NCBI RefSeq assembly: GCF_000723885.1
Contig: NZ_CCDG010000021.1
Location: forward strand, 124,001-188,000
From: Paenibacillus camerounensis
GTDB lineage: Bacteria > Bacillota > Bacilli > Paenibacillales > Paenibacillaceae
Length of the DNA stretch: 64,000 nt
Direction: 5' to 3'
Of this stretch, positions 17,492-26,152 are shown in pieces. Position 1 is the first letter of the stretch, and every line of letters starts with the position of its first letter. The notes under the pieces were generated by a model. That model ran no database searches, was not told where the DNA came from, and saw only the letters and a program-made list of their open reading frames with translations. The position numbers were made by a program, and so were the translations under genes.

Positions 17492-17505
17492 CGAGGGAAA
17501 CCACA

Positions 17506-18453
17506 TTGGGTACAGAGCTATTACCAGTTAAACGGCAAACCAGAACGATACGCCGGAGATCAGGCGCTAAGTATAATCAGAACGGCATCGCTCTATTGTT
17601 CCTGGCACCTTGGCTGATTGGACTGGTCTGTCTAACGCTGGGGCCGATGGCTGCTTCACTTTATTATTCTTTTACCGACTACAGTATCCTCGAAAGCTCC
17701 AGATGGATCGGTGCGGATAACTTCGTCACGATGTTCACGTCTGATCCGCTATTTACGCAATCCCTTAAGGTAACGTTTATTTTCGTATTCGTATCGGTAC
17801 CGCTTAAACTGATATTTGCACTGGCAGTAGCCCTGCTCCTTAATAAAGGCATCCGCGGGCTGGGTATTTACCGTACAGTGTATTACATCCCTACTTTGCT
17901 GGGCGGCAGTGTAGCCATCGCCATGCTTTGGCGTAAGATGCTCGGTGGGGACGGCCTGCTCAACCAGCTGCTGGCGATGATCGGCATCCATGCACCGGAC
18001 TGGGTCTCCAATCCGAAATATTCACTGTATTCTATTGTTCTCTTATCTGTCTGGCAGTTCGGTTCGTCGATGATTATTTTCCTGTCGGGACTGAAGCAGG
18101 TTCCCCCGGAGTATTATGATGCATCTTCGGTGGATGGTGCGGGTAAAATCGGACAATTCCTTCACATAACACTGCCGGTTCTCTCTCCTGTCATTTTCTT
18201 TAATGTCATTATGCAGACGATTACGGCCTTTCAGTCCTTCACGCAGGCTTTCATTATCAGTAACGGCAGCGGCGGGCCGGTAAACTCAACGCTCATGTAT
18301 TCGCTATACCTGTATAAGAAAGGCTTCTCCTTCTTTCAGATGGGTTATGCCTCGGCGATGGCCTGGGTACTGGTGCTGCTGATCGGTATATTTACCTTGC
18401 TTGTGTTCGGCAGCAGCAAATACTGGGTCCACTATGAGGATGGGGGGAAATAA
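17506..18453 (+). CDS. sugar ABC transporter permease (MalF type)
   Basis: About 315 residues from TTG 17506, preceded by GAGGGAAA. The frame extends to GTG 17434, but that stretch holds the hairpins and encodes an Arg-rich non-membrane peptide, so the later start is preferred. Six membrane segments follow, beginning IALLFLAPWLIGLVCLTLGP. The ATPase-contact loop reads YYDASSVDGAGKIGQFLHITLP. It pairs with the next permease to import the sugar caught by the 16078 lipoprotein. Confidence 0.92.
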   Translation: MGTELLPVKRQTRTIRRRSGAKYNQNGIALLFLAPWLIGLVCLTLGPMAASLYYSFTDYSILESSRWIGADNFVTMFTSDPLFTQSLKVTFIFVFVSVPLKLIFALAVALLLNKGIRGLGIYRTVYYIPTLLGGSVAIAMLWRKMLGGDGLLNQLLAMIGIHAPDWVSNPKYSLYSIVLLSVWQFGSSMIIFLSGLKQVPPEYYDASSVDGAGKIGQFLHITLPVLSPVIFFNVIMQTITAFQSFTQAFIISNGSGGPVNSTLMYSLYLYKKGFSFFQMGYASAMAWVLVLLIGIFTLLVFGSSKYWVHYEDGGK

Positions 18454-18456
18454 GAC

Positions 18457-19305
18457 ATGGATGCAACAGCTGCTTTTAAAAAATCAGTCATCATCAAACA
18501 TATTTTTATCTGTCTGATCGCCTTTATCATGTTATATCCGGTACTCTGGATGCTTGGCAGCTCGTTTAAGCCGGCTAATATGATTTTCACCGAAATCTGG
18601 TTCTGGCCGAAAGAGTGGAACTTTCAGAATTATGCTAACGGCTGGTCCGGCTTTCAGGGCAGCTCCTTTGCCCGGTTTCTGGTCAATTCAAGCCTGGTCT
18701 CCATCGGTGCAGTGCTTGGTAATGTAATCACATGTTCTATGGCAGCTTATGCCTTTGCCCGGCTGAATTTCCGTTTCAAAGCGGTGTGCTTTGCACTCAT
18801 GCTCATGACAATCATGCTCCCGCTGCATGTAACACTGATTCCACGCTACATTCTTTTTAATAATCTGGGCTGGGTGAACACATTCGCTCCCCTGATTGCT
18901 CCGAAGTGGGTGGCAACGGATGGCTTCTTTATTTTCCTCACAGTCCAGTTTATACGCGGCTTGCCAAAAGAGCTGGATGAGGCGGCAACCATCGACGGCT
19001 GCGGTCCGGTTATGATCTTTTGGCGGATAATTGTTCCGCTTGCCTTGCCAGCACTGATAACGACAATGATCTTCACCTTTATGTGGACCTGGGATGATTT
19101 CTTCAGCCAGCTGATATTCCTCAGTGACGTCACTAAATATACAGTACCGCTGGGGCTTCGCCTGTTTCTGGATTCCAGCTCCCAGTCCGATTGGGGCCCG
19201 ATGTTTGCCATGTCGGTATTATCGCTGGTGCCTTGCTTTATCCTTTTCATCACCTTACAAAAGTACTTTGTCGAAGGAATTGCCACTTCCGGTCTGAAGG
19301 GTTAG
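18457..19305 (+). CDS. sugar ABC transporter permease (MalG type)
   Basis: A 282-residue permease starting 4 nt after the previous stop. The first helix is IFICLIAFIMLYPVLWMLGSS, and the ATPase-contact loop is ELDEAATIDGCGPVMIFWRI. Six membrane segments, length and C-terminus (QKYFVEGIATSGLKG) are typical of carbohydrate MalG/CUT1 permeases. It is the last transporter gene; a strong hairpin separates it from the kinase gene. Confidence 0.93.
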   Translation: MDATAAFKKSVIIKHIFICLIAFIMLYPVLWMLGSSFKPANMIFTEIWFWPKEWNFQNYANGWSGFQGSSFARFLVNSSLVSIGAVLGNVITCSMAAYAFARLNFRFKAVCFALMLMTIMLPLHVTLIPRYILFNNLGWVNTFAPLIAPKWVATDGFFIFLTVQFIRGLPKELDEAATIDGCGPVMIFWRIIVPLALPALITTMIFTFMWTWDDFFSQLIFLSDVTKYTVPLGLRLFLDSSSQSDWGPMFAMSVLSLVPCFILFITLQKYFVEGIATSGLKG

Positions 19306-19330
19306 AATCTTGAGTAGAGTATTCCGCGAG

Positions 19331-19385
19331 CAGGCAGAAACGGTTCACCGCGTCTTGAAAGCGGTTTAACTGTTTCTGCCTGTTT
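19331..19385 (+). terminator. stem-loop between permease and sensor kinase genes
   Basis: CAGGCAGAAAC (19331-19341) pairs with GTTTCTGCCTG (19372-19382), with an inner ACCGC/GCGGT helix, followed by TTT. The U run is short, so partial read-through into the kinase gene is likely. Confidence 0.7.
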
Positions 19386-19404
19386 GGCACAAAGGATGGG
19401 GCAG

Positions 19405-21225
19405 ATGAAACAACGGGTATTCGGCAGATGGATGCTGCGGATCAGGCGGAGCAAGCTGTCAACTTTGATGGCAGCCAGTATCATTTTTTTCAATCTAGTC
19501 TTTATGGGGATCATCGTCCTGCTGGCATACCGGACTTTTTCTACCGTTACCTTTAATGAGATCAGTAAATCACGGCTGGCCCTTCTAAATGAGAGCACGA
19601 AGCGGGGCTTCGACTTCATGGCCAATGTGTCCGGGACAGCTTACTCCATAGCTGCCAACAAGACGATAATGGAGTATCTTGAAACAGAGCCGGTCTCCAA
19701 ATACCAGATGATCTCCAAAAAACGGGAGATTACTGAAATCCTGCAGCATACGCTGGTGCTGAATGAGGGAGTCAGCTCAATCGAAATATACACCGATCTG
19801 TTCAACGATGTGCAGCAGAGCTCCACCGACCTCGTCTTTCCGGTGAATACCATAGAGAAGGAAGTCTGGTACGACAAGCTGAAGCAGGCGGATGCCCTCT
19901 GGGTTCCCCTTGGAGACAGCAATGGAGGCAATGAAAGCAAGCCGTACCTGATCGGCCATATTCAGCATCTGTTCGGCAGCGAGGGCAAGACGATCGGTTA
20001 TCTGTATATCCGCCTGTCGGCTGACGATATCCTTAACCAGTTCAGGGATATTCCGATTGTGCTGGACGGACAGATCCATCTGGTTGATACAAGCGGCAAT
20101 ATGCTGCTGCTGGTTAACGGCGGGAACGCTCCTTCCCAGAAAGCCGTACTTGAGCCGGAGTGGCTCAATCAGCATACCTATGAAGCCAAGGACGGATATG
20201 AGCTGCTGAAGACAGAAGGCCAGACCTATCTCGTAATGTTCTCCCGGCCAAGCACAATCTCCTGGCGTCTGGTGCAGGTGATTCCAACGAAAGAACTGCT
20301 GCAGGAGGTACGCAAGGCGGATAGGCAGATTCTGCTGATTGGCCTGCTCAGTCTGCTGTTGTCGGCGCTGCTGGCGTATTTCTTCATTCATAACATGATC
20401 CGGCCGGTACGCCGGCTGATTCAGGAGATGCGTAAGCTGGAGCGCGGGGACTTCAGGGCCAGCATGAGCGAGTCACTAACGGAAGAGTACACACAGATGT
20501 CGTACGGGTTCAATCACATGGTTAACCGGCTGCATGAGCTGATGCAAAGTGAACGGGAAGCCAGCGCAGCCAAACGGGAAGCTCAGGTGGGACTGCTGGA
20601 GGCCCAGATCAAGCCGCATTTTCTCTACAATACGCTCGACATGATACATTGGAAGGCCATGGATTATAATGCACAGGATATCAGCTTCATGATCACCCAG
20701 CTCGGGAAAATGCTGCGGATCGGCCTCAGCGGCGGCAAAATGCTGATTCGTCTCCGGGACGAGCTGGAGCATGCCCGTTGTTACATCAGCATTCAGCAGG
20801 AGCGTTTGCCGTTCTCAATCGAGTATACGGAAGCGATCGCAGACCCGGCTGTAAGAAGCAATTATATTCCCAAGGTCATTCTTCAGCCGCTGATTGAGAA
20901 TGCCATCATACACGGGAGCAAGGCTCATGATCCGGGACCGCTGGTGATCCGGGTGGAGATTAGGGAGATCAAACCGCAGGGGAGTCAGCCGTTCCTGCAG
21001 ATCTGCGTCCTGGACAACGGCTGCGGGCTGCCGGAGGACTGGTCGATGGACAATGTCAAAGGAATTGGCACACGCAATGTGATGAACCGGATTCAGCTGT
21101 ACTGCGGGGAACCATACGGACTGTATCTGGCCAACCTGCCGGAGAAAGGGGTTGCGGCTATGATTACACTGCCTGTTATTGAGACGGAGGAACAGCTGGA
21201 GCGGCTGCTGCGTGATCAGTTATGA
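19405..21225 (+). CDS. YesM-type sensor histidine kinase
   Basis: About 606 residues from ATG 19405 (AAAGG 9 nt upstream); the open frame begins at TTG 19384. It has an N-terminal membrane helix (IIFFNLVFMGIIVLLAYRTF), an extracytoplasmic sensing domain (to about residue 300), a second helix (LLIGLLSLLLSALLAYFFI), a HAMP domain, then His_kinase with QIKPHFLYNTLDMIHWKAM. The phosphorylated His is near residue 405. ATPase boxes LIENAIIHG and DNGCGLPEDW end the protein. It pairs with the overlapping response regulator and probably controls the sugar ABC operon upstream. Confidence 0.93.
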   Translation: MKQRVFGRWMLRIRRSKLSTLMAASIIFFNLVFMGIIVLLAYRTFSTVTFNEISKSRLALLNESTKRGFDFMANVSGTAYSIAANKTIMEYLETEPVSKYQMISKKREITEILQHTLVLNEGVSSIEIYTDLFNDVQQSSTDLVFPVNTIEKEVWYDKLKQADALWVPLGDSNGGNESKPYLIGHIQHLFGSEGKTIGYLYIRLSADDILNQFRDIPIVLDGQIHLVDTSGNMLLLVNGGNAPSQKAVLEPEWLNQHTYEAKDGYELLKTEGQTYLVMFSRPSTISWRLVQVIPTKELLQEVRKADRQILLIGLLSLLLSALLAYFFIHNMIRPVRRLIQEMRKLERGDFRASMSESLTEEYTQMSYGFNHMVNRLHELMQSEREASAAKREAQVGLLEAQIKPHFLYNTLDMIHWKAMDYNAQDISFMITQLGKMLRIGLSGGKMLIRLRDELEHARCYISIQQERLPFSIEYTEAIADPAVRSNYIPKVILQPLIENAIIHGSKAHDPGPLVIRVEIREIKPQGSQPFLQICVLDNGCGLPEDWSMDNVKGIGTRNVMNRIQLYCGEPYGLYLANLPEKGVAAMITLPVIETEEQLERLLRDQL

Positions 21226-22841
21226 GACGTACCATATTACTTGTGGATGACGATCCTCACATTCTGAAAGCCCTTACGAGACACGTAGACTGGGAGCGTC
21301 TGGAGCTTACAATAGCGGGATCGGCAATGAACGGCAATGAAGCGCTGGAGCTGTTCCGCGGGCTGTCGCCCGATCTGGTGATGACAGATGTGTATATGCC
21401 GGGAATGAGCGGTCTTGAGCTGACCGAAATGCTCAGGGAGCAGAAGCCGGAGCTGCCGATTATTATACTAAGCGGTTACGAGGAGTTTGAGAATGCCCGT
21501 CAGGCCATGCGGTGGGGGGTGAGCCATTTTCTGCTCAAGCCGGCCAGAGTTGAGGAGATTGAAGCTGTGCTGCGGGAAGTGCTGCTGGAGCTGGATGCGC
21601 AGGAGCAGAAGCAGCGGCTCGAGGAGCGCTATAAGCAGGAGATTGGCCGTACGCTTCCCTTTTTGCGGGAGCGCCTTCTGATGGATCTGCTGACCACACG
21701 CTATAGTGCGGAAGAATTATCGGAGGAAAAGCTCGGGTATCTGCAGGTTGCCCGTCCGCAGCAGCTGGCCGCGGCCAGCATCCAGCTTAACCGACCGTCA
21801 CATGCCCGGAAGCTGAAGGAACGGGAGTGGCAGCTGCTGAGGTTCGGGGCCAGCAATATCTGCAGGGAGACTCTCAAAATGAAGCTGGCAGAGTTCCCCT
21901 CCATCCAGGGACACGTGCTTGACTATTCGGAGGATCTGCTGGTTATTCTGCTGCTGGACCGTGAAGCAGAGGCGTTGTCAGTGCTGCTGACTGAAGCGGT
22001 TCAGGAAACTACAGATAAGATTATGAATTATATCCAGCTTCAGGCTTACGCAGGTATCGGTTCCGTTAAGCAGGCTATGCATGAGCTGATTGACTGCTAT
22101 CTCGAAAGCCGGGAGGCACTGTTATCCGCTGAATATCAGGGAACGGGGCTGGTCTATACCTTTGAGGAGAAAGGCGGCAAAAGCCGCTGGACGTTAGAGG
22201 ATTACTCCCGTCTGCTGCAGCAGTGGAACGAAGCGCTGCAAGGCCGGGATTCTGCGGGAATCTGGGAGATCTGGGAAGTCATTCATGCAAGACTCCAGAT
22301 GGATGATCAGAATGCCATTCAGGATATCCAGACTGTCTGTGTCGGGCTGTTCACTGCACTGATGTATTTCTGGAATGCCTGCTGTCCTATGCGTACGCCG
22401 CCCATGACCATGCCGCAATTTCTGCAGGCGGTGTCAGGGTATAACTCGTGGAAAAGCCTGACGGAGTGGATGGGACAGATTTTTCCGGCTTATCTGAAGG
22501 CTGCATTCTCGGAAATGGGAGTGAAGAAGAACAGGCTCGTTGAGAGTGTGAAAAAATATGTGGAGGCCCGCTACCATCAGGAAATCAGCTTCATGGGCAT
22601 TGCCCAGGAGCTGCATGTGCATCCGAAATATTTAAGCCAGCTGTTCAAACGGGTCAGCGGAGAGAATTTTGTCAGCTATCTGAACCATTACCGGGTGAAT
22701 CGGGCTATTGAATATCTGCAGTCCGGCCAGCACATGGTGTATGAGATCAGCGAAATGGTCGGCTTCAACAATCCCGCTTATTTCAGCCAGGTCTTCAAGA
22801 TGATTACGGGCCGGAGCCCTTCGGAGTATCTGAATGCTTGA
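21222..22841 (+). CDS. YesN/AraC-type response regulator
   Basis: A 539-residue protein overlapping the kinase by 4 nt (ATGA). The receiver domain covers residues 1-125, with acidic pair D9/D10, phospho-acceptor D56 in DLVMTDVYMP and lysine in FLLKPA. A long helical middle region follows. The C-terminal AraC DNA-binding domain has two helix-turn-helices, ISFMGIAQELHVHPKYLSQLFK and MVYEISEMVGFNNPAYFSQVFK (the first shown here as ISFMGIAQELHVHPKYLS). It should activate the upstream transporter genes on sensing the sugar or its binding protein; the target is inferred from position. Confidence 0.93.
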   Translation: MRRTILLVDDDPHILKALTRHVDWERLELTIAGSAMNGNEALELFRGLSPDLVMTDVYMPGMSGLELTEMLREQKPELPIIILSGYEEFENARQAMRWGVSHFLLKPARVEEIEAVLREVLLELDAQEQKQRLEERYKQEIGRTLPFLRERLLMDLLTTRYSAEELSEEKLGYLQVARPQQLAAASIQLNRPSHARKLKEREWQLLRFGASNICRETLKMKLAEFPSIQGHVLDYSEDLLVILLLDREAEALSVLLTEAVQETTDKIMNYIQLQAYAGIGSVKQAMHELIDCYLESREALLSAEYQGTGLVYTFEEKGGKSRWTLEDYSRLLQQWNEALQGRDSAGIWEIWEVIHARLQMDDQNAIQDIQTVCVGLFTALMYFWNACCPMRTPPMTMPQFLQAVSGYNSWKSLTEWMGQIFPAYLKAAFSEMGVKKNRLVESVKKYVEARYHQEISFMGIAQELHVHPKYLSQLFKRVSGENFVSYLNHYRVNRAIEYLQSGQHMVYEISEMVGFNNPAYFSQVFKMITGRSPSEYLNA

Positions 22842-22892
22842 GGAAGGAATTCTTCTTTATGATCGTGCCTGCTGGAGCGAATAGCTAACATA

Positions 22893-22921
22893 AGATCCTG
22901 AGGGGCTCAGGGTCTTTTTTT
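22893..22921 (+). terminator. rho-independent terminator after response regulator
   Basis: AGATCCTGAG, loop GGG, CTCAGGGTCT, then TTTTTT. The 10-bp stem has one G-U pair. Confidence 0.9.
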
Positions 22922-23113
22922 CAAATATAATGTATATGTTTACCGCCTTCTCTGAAGGACGGCATAGCCGTTTCTACTTGTTTGTGAAAAATAATAAGAA
23001 CGGATAGACCTGTGGTCTTAAACCATTCGGGTGGAGGTATACGCTGCATCAGGCAGACGTCGTATATGATATAATGTTGAAATGACTATGGTATACGAGT
23101 GGAGAGATTACGG

Positions 23114-24832
23114 ATGCCCAAAGATAAGCAGGGCCTGCATTTCTCGGAGCTGGTCTGGGAGAGCAGCGAGCAGAATATGGCGGTTCCCCCGCGGGGGTCC
23201 GTACACAGCCTGAGTAGCAGCACGGTTAATAAAAAGACGGACAAAAACGGACAGGCTGGCGAAGCTGCTCCGCAGCAGCTGCAGCTGTGGGATCTGGAGC
23301 AGGGCAGCCCGTCCGCTTCCGCGGAACGGTCTGTGCAGAAGGCGGATCAGCCTAAAGAGTGGAATATTCCGCCAAAGGAACCCCGGATGAAGTCGGCTCC
23401 TCCGCTGCCGCGTATAGCGCCATCGGCATCCACCGCCAAAAAGGAGTCGGAAAGCGAATTCGTGCAGCAGGCGGCTGAGCTCGAGGATATGACTGCAGAT
23501 GAAGCGAAGCTTGTTCCGTTCAAAAGCTACTGGCCGAGCTACAGCCATATGACTGCTGAACAGAGCCGCTGGTACTTTTACTGGCGTAATGAGGTTAGAC
23601 AGGGGAGATTCCCGAAGACGGATTTGTCTTATATCTTTCTGCATGTATATGAACTCATTAACGGCATCGGCTGGAGAGAGCCGGAGGAGGGTTACCGGCA
23701 GCTGGGGCTGATCTGGGAGGCTTACCGGACTCAATATAAACGGCTGGACCAGTATCTCGGCAGCTGGATGGCGGATTTCTCCTTTGTGCACAAGCTGGAT
23801 GTCCCTCTGTCGCTGATTGTTGCGCGCACACGCGGATTGTCCGGCGACCTGGCGGAGATCGAGCTGCTGCGCTGTCTCAGCTCCGCTCCGGAGCAGCTGA
23901 CCTTTGAGGTCCTGACGGTGATGTCCGATTATGATATCAGCAAGTCCAAGTTCTATGCCGGTGAAGGAAAAGAAGCGGCTGAACGCTATATACCGCAGGT
24001 GGTAGCCTTAATTGATGCCTATGTCGCGAGAAAGCACGGGGCACGGCTGATTGAAAAATTCCCTCCGGGTCCTCCGGTTATGCGGGAGCGCTATTTGTTC
24101 CGCAGTGCAGTATACGATATCTCGCGATACGGCTATTCTGTACTTGTGCCTGTCGTACGGATCAGCAAACTGCTGCCGCTGCGCAGCCTGATTACCCGCC
24201 TGTTCCGGCTGACCGAGAATAAGCTGAGGGAGCTGACGGGCTTCCGCGGCCGGCTGAAGGATATCCGGATTGACCCGGACATGGACGAGCTGATCACCAA
24301 ATATCTGCGGCGGGAATTCCGCAAAGCGGAGCAGGAGGCTAAAGGCCCGGCGGTTGTGATCGACCAGTCGAAGCTGGAGCAGCTGAAGAGTGATTCAGAG
24401 GTTGTCCGCAGCCTGCTGACTGTAGAGGCATATGAGGAGCCGTTGACGGAGCAGTCCTATGAACCGGAACAGAATATAATAGAAGAAGAGAACAGCCCGG
24501 AACAGGATTATGGCCAGCTGATTGAGGTCAATACTGCTGCTGATGGCAAAACTTCTGCTGTACAGTTATCTGACGGTGTTCCTCCCGAATGGGCGGAGCT
24601 CAGCGGTGAATTGCTTCCGCTGCACCGGGAGGTGCTGCTGGCACTTGCTGCAGACAACGGATCTTCACAGGTTAATAGAATTGCTGCTGCGGCCGGAACG
24701 ATGCCGGAGCTTGTATATGATGAAATCAATGAGCTTGCGGTGAACATACTCGGTGATCTGCTGATTGACGGTGAGGAGCTGGCTGAGGAATGGAAGCCGA
24801 TGCTGTATTTATTTAATGAGGTGAATGATTAA
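23114..24832 (+). CDS. TerB_N/TerB_C domain protein, first gene of TerB-BrxD-helicase unit
   Basis: About 572 residues from ATG 23114 (GGAGAG 7 nt upstream). A TATAAT at 23070-23075 gives a promoter. The first 130 residues are polar and low in structure. Residues near 135-200 contain SYWPSYSHMTAEQSRWYFYW and LSYIFLHVYELINGIG, which I recognise as the TerB_N domain. The C-terminal part (LLPLHREVLLALAADNG to ILGDLLIDGEELAEEW) fits TerB_C. TerB-type domains are linked to tellurite-resistance and stress/phage-related gene clusters. It ends exactly where the ATPase gene begins, so it is coupled to the BrxD-like and helicase genes. Confidence 0.82.
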   Translation: MPKDKQGLHFSELVWESSEQNMAVPPRGSVHSLSSSTVNKKTDKNGQAGEAAPQQLQLWDLEQGSPSASAERSVQKADQPKEWNIPPKEPRMKSAPPLPRIAPSASTAKKESESEFVQQAAELEDMTADEAKLVPFKSYWPSYSHMTAEQSRWYFYWRNEVRQGRFPKTDLSYIFLHVYELINGIGWREPEEGYRQLGLIWEAYRTQYKRLDQYLGSWMADFSFVHKLDVPLSLIVARTRGLSGDLAEIELLRCLSSAPEQLTFEVLTVMSDYDISKSKFYAGEGKEAAERYIPQVVALIDAYVARKHGARLIEKFPPGPPVMRERYLFRSAVYDISRYGYSVLVPVVRISKLLPLRSLITRLFRLTENKLRELTGFRGRLKDIRIDPDMDELITKYLRREFRKAEQEAKGPAVVIDQSKLEQLKSDSEVVRSLLTVEAYEEPLTEQSYEPEQNIIEEENSPEQDYGQLIEVNTAADGKTSAVQLSDGVPPEWAELSGELLPLHREVLLALAADNGSSQVNRIAAAAGTMPELVYDEINELAVNILGDLLIDGEELAEEWKPMLYLFNEVND

Positions 24833-26152
24833 ATGAGTGAATTAAAAATACCAAAACGGATGACAACCGCACTGGTCAATTCCCTGACTGCCGGGGTCGT
24901 GCCGCGGATCGGACTGGAGCATATCGCTGTAGGACGCCGGTCTGAGGTGGAAGCGATCCTCCGGGATATGGAGAATATCGCAGATGGCGGTGCGGCCTTC
25001 AAGCTGATTACCGGAAAATTTGGCAGCGGTAAAAGCTTTCTGCTGCAGATTATCCGCAACTACGCGATGGACCGTGACTTTGTGGTGGCGGACGCAGACC
25101 TGTCGCCTGAGCGCAGGCTGGTAGGGACGAAAGGGCAGGGGCTGGCGACCTACCGGGAGCTGATGAGCCACCTGTCAACACGCACCCGTCCGGATGGCGG
25201 AGCGCTGGAGATCATGCTGCAGAAATGGATCATGGGCCTTCAGCAGGCTGTGATACAGGAAAAAGGCATTTCTCCGGATGCCCCGCAGCTGGCGGAGGAA
25301 GTGGAGCAGCGGATTTATACGGTCGCCTCGGGCATGCGCGGACTGGTGCACGGCTTTGATTTTGCCAAGGTGCTGGCTTCTTACTGGAATGGCCACAAGC
25401 TGGCAGAGGACGAGCTGAAGCAGGATGCGCTACGCTGGCTGCGGGGCGAATTCGCCACCCGTACAGAGGCACGAAAAGCGCTTGGTGTCGGTGTCATCAT
25501 TGATGACGATAACTGGTACGATTATATGAAGCTCTGGGCGGAGCTCACCGGCGCGATCGGTTACAAAGGCTTGCTGCTGTTTATTGACGAAGGCGTGAAT
25601 CTCTACAAAATTACGAACAGCATCTCCCGGCAGAGTAACTATGAGAAGCTGCTGACCATGTTCAATGACACGATGCAGGGCAAGGCGGAGCGCCTGGGCA
25701 TCTTCATCGGGGGCACCCCGCAGTTCGTTGAAGACGGACGGCGCGGCCTGTTTAGCTACGAGGCTCTGCGTTCGCGGCTGGTTGCGGGACGTTACGGAGC
25801 GGCAGGGCTGAATAACTTTACCGGGCCGATTATTGCGCTGGAGATGCTCTCGCATGAAGAGATTCTGGTACTGCTGCAGAAGCTGCGGGATATTCACGCT
25901 CTGCACTACGGCTATGAAGCCAGGCTGACCCAGGAGCAGCTGGTGCATTTCATGGAGGAAGCCGTGGGCAAGCTGGGTGCGGACGAGCTGCTGACCCCGC
26001 GTGAAATTGTGCGTGATTTCATGGATCTGCTGCATACGCTGAGCCAGCATCCTGAGCTGTCCTTTGAGAAGCTGGTCGGGGAGCGGACGATTAAACCGGA
26101 TGCAACCGATGACAATGAGCTGGACGGCCTGCTGGCGGAGTTTGACCTATGA
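24833..26152 (+). CDS. BrxD-like P-loop ATPase (DUF2791 family)
   Basis: A 439-residue ATPase whose ATG directly follows the TerB stop. Walker A is GKFGSGKS at residues 61-68, with D252/E253 as Walker B acids in LLLFIDEGVN. The sequence around VVADADLSPERRL and the start VNSLTAGVVPRIGLEHIAVGR match the DUF2791 family, known from BREX systems as BrxD. In type 2 BREX the family partner is the helicase BrxHI; here too a BrxHI-like helicase follows, overlapping by 4 nt. No methylase, PglZ or other BREX core gene is near. Loading or controlling the helicase is a reasonable inference. Confidence 0.87.
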   Translation: MSELKIPKRMTTALVNSLTAGVVPRIGLEHIAVGRRSEVEAILRDMENIADGGAAFKLITGKFGSGKSFLLQIIRNYAMDRDFVVADADLSPERRLVGTKGQGLATYRELMSHLSTRTRPDGGALEIMLQKWIMGLQQAVIQEKGISPDAPQLAEEVEQRIYTVASGMRGLVHGFDFAKVLASYWNGHKLAEDELKQDALRWLRGEFATRTEARKALGVGVIIDDDNWYDYMKLWAELTGAIGYKGLLLFIDEGVNLYKITNSISRQSNYEKLLTMFNDTMQGKAERLGIFIGGTPQFVEDGRRGLFSYEALRSRLVAGRYGAAGLNNFTGPIIALEMLSHEEILVLLQKLRDIHALHYGYEARLTQEQLVHFMEEAVGKLGADELLTPREIVRDFMDLLHTLSQHPELSFEKLVGERTIKPDATDDNELDGLLAEFDL

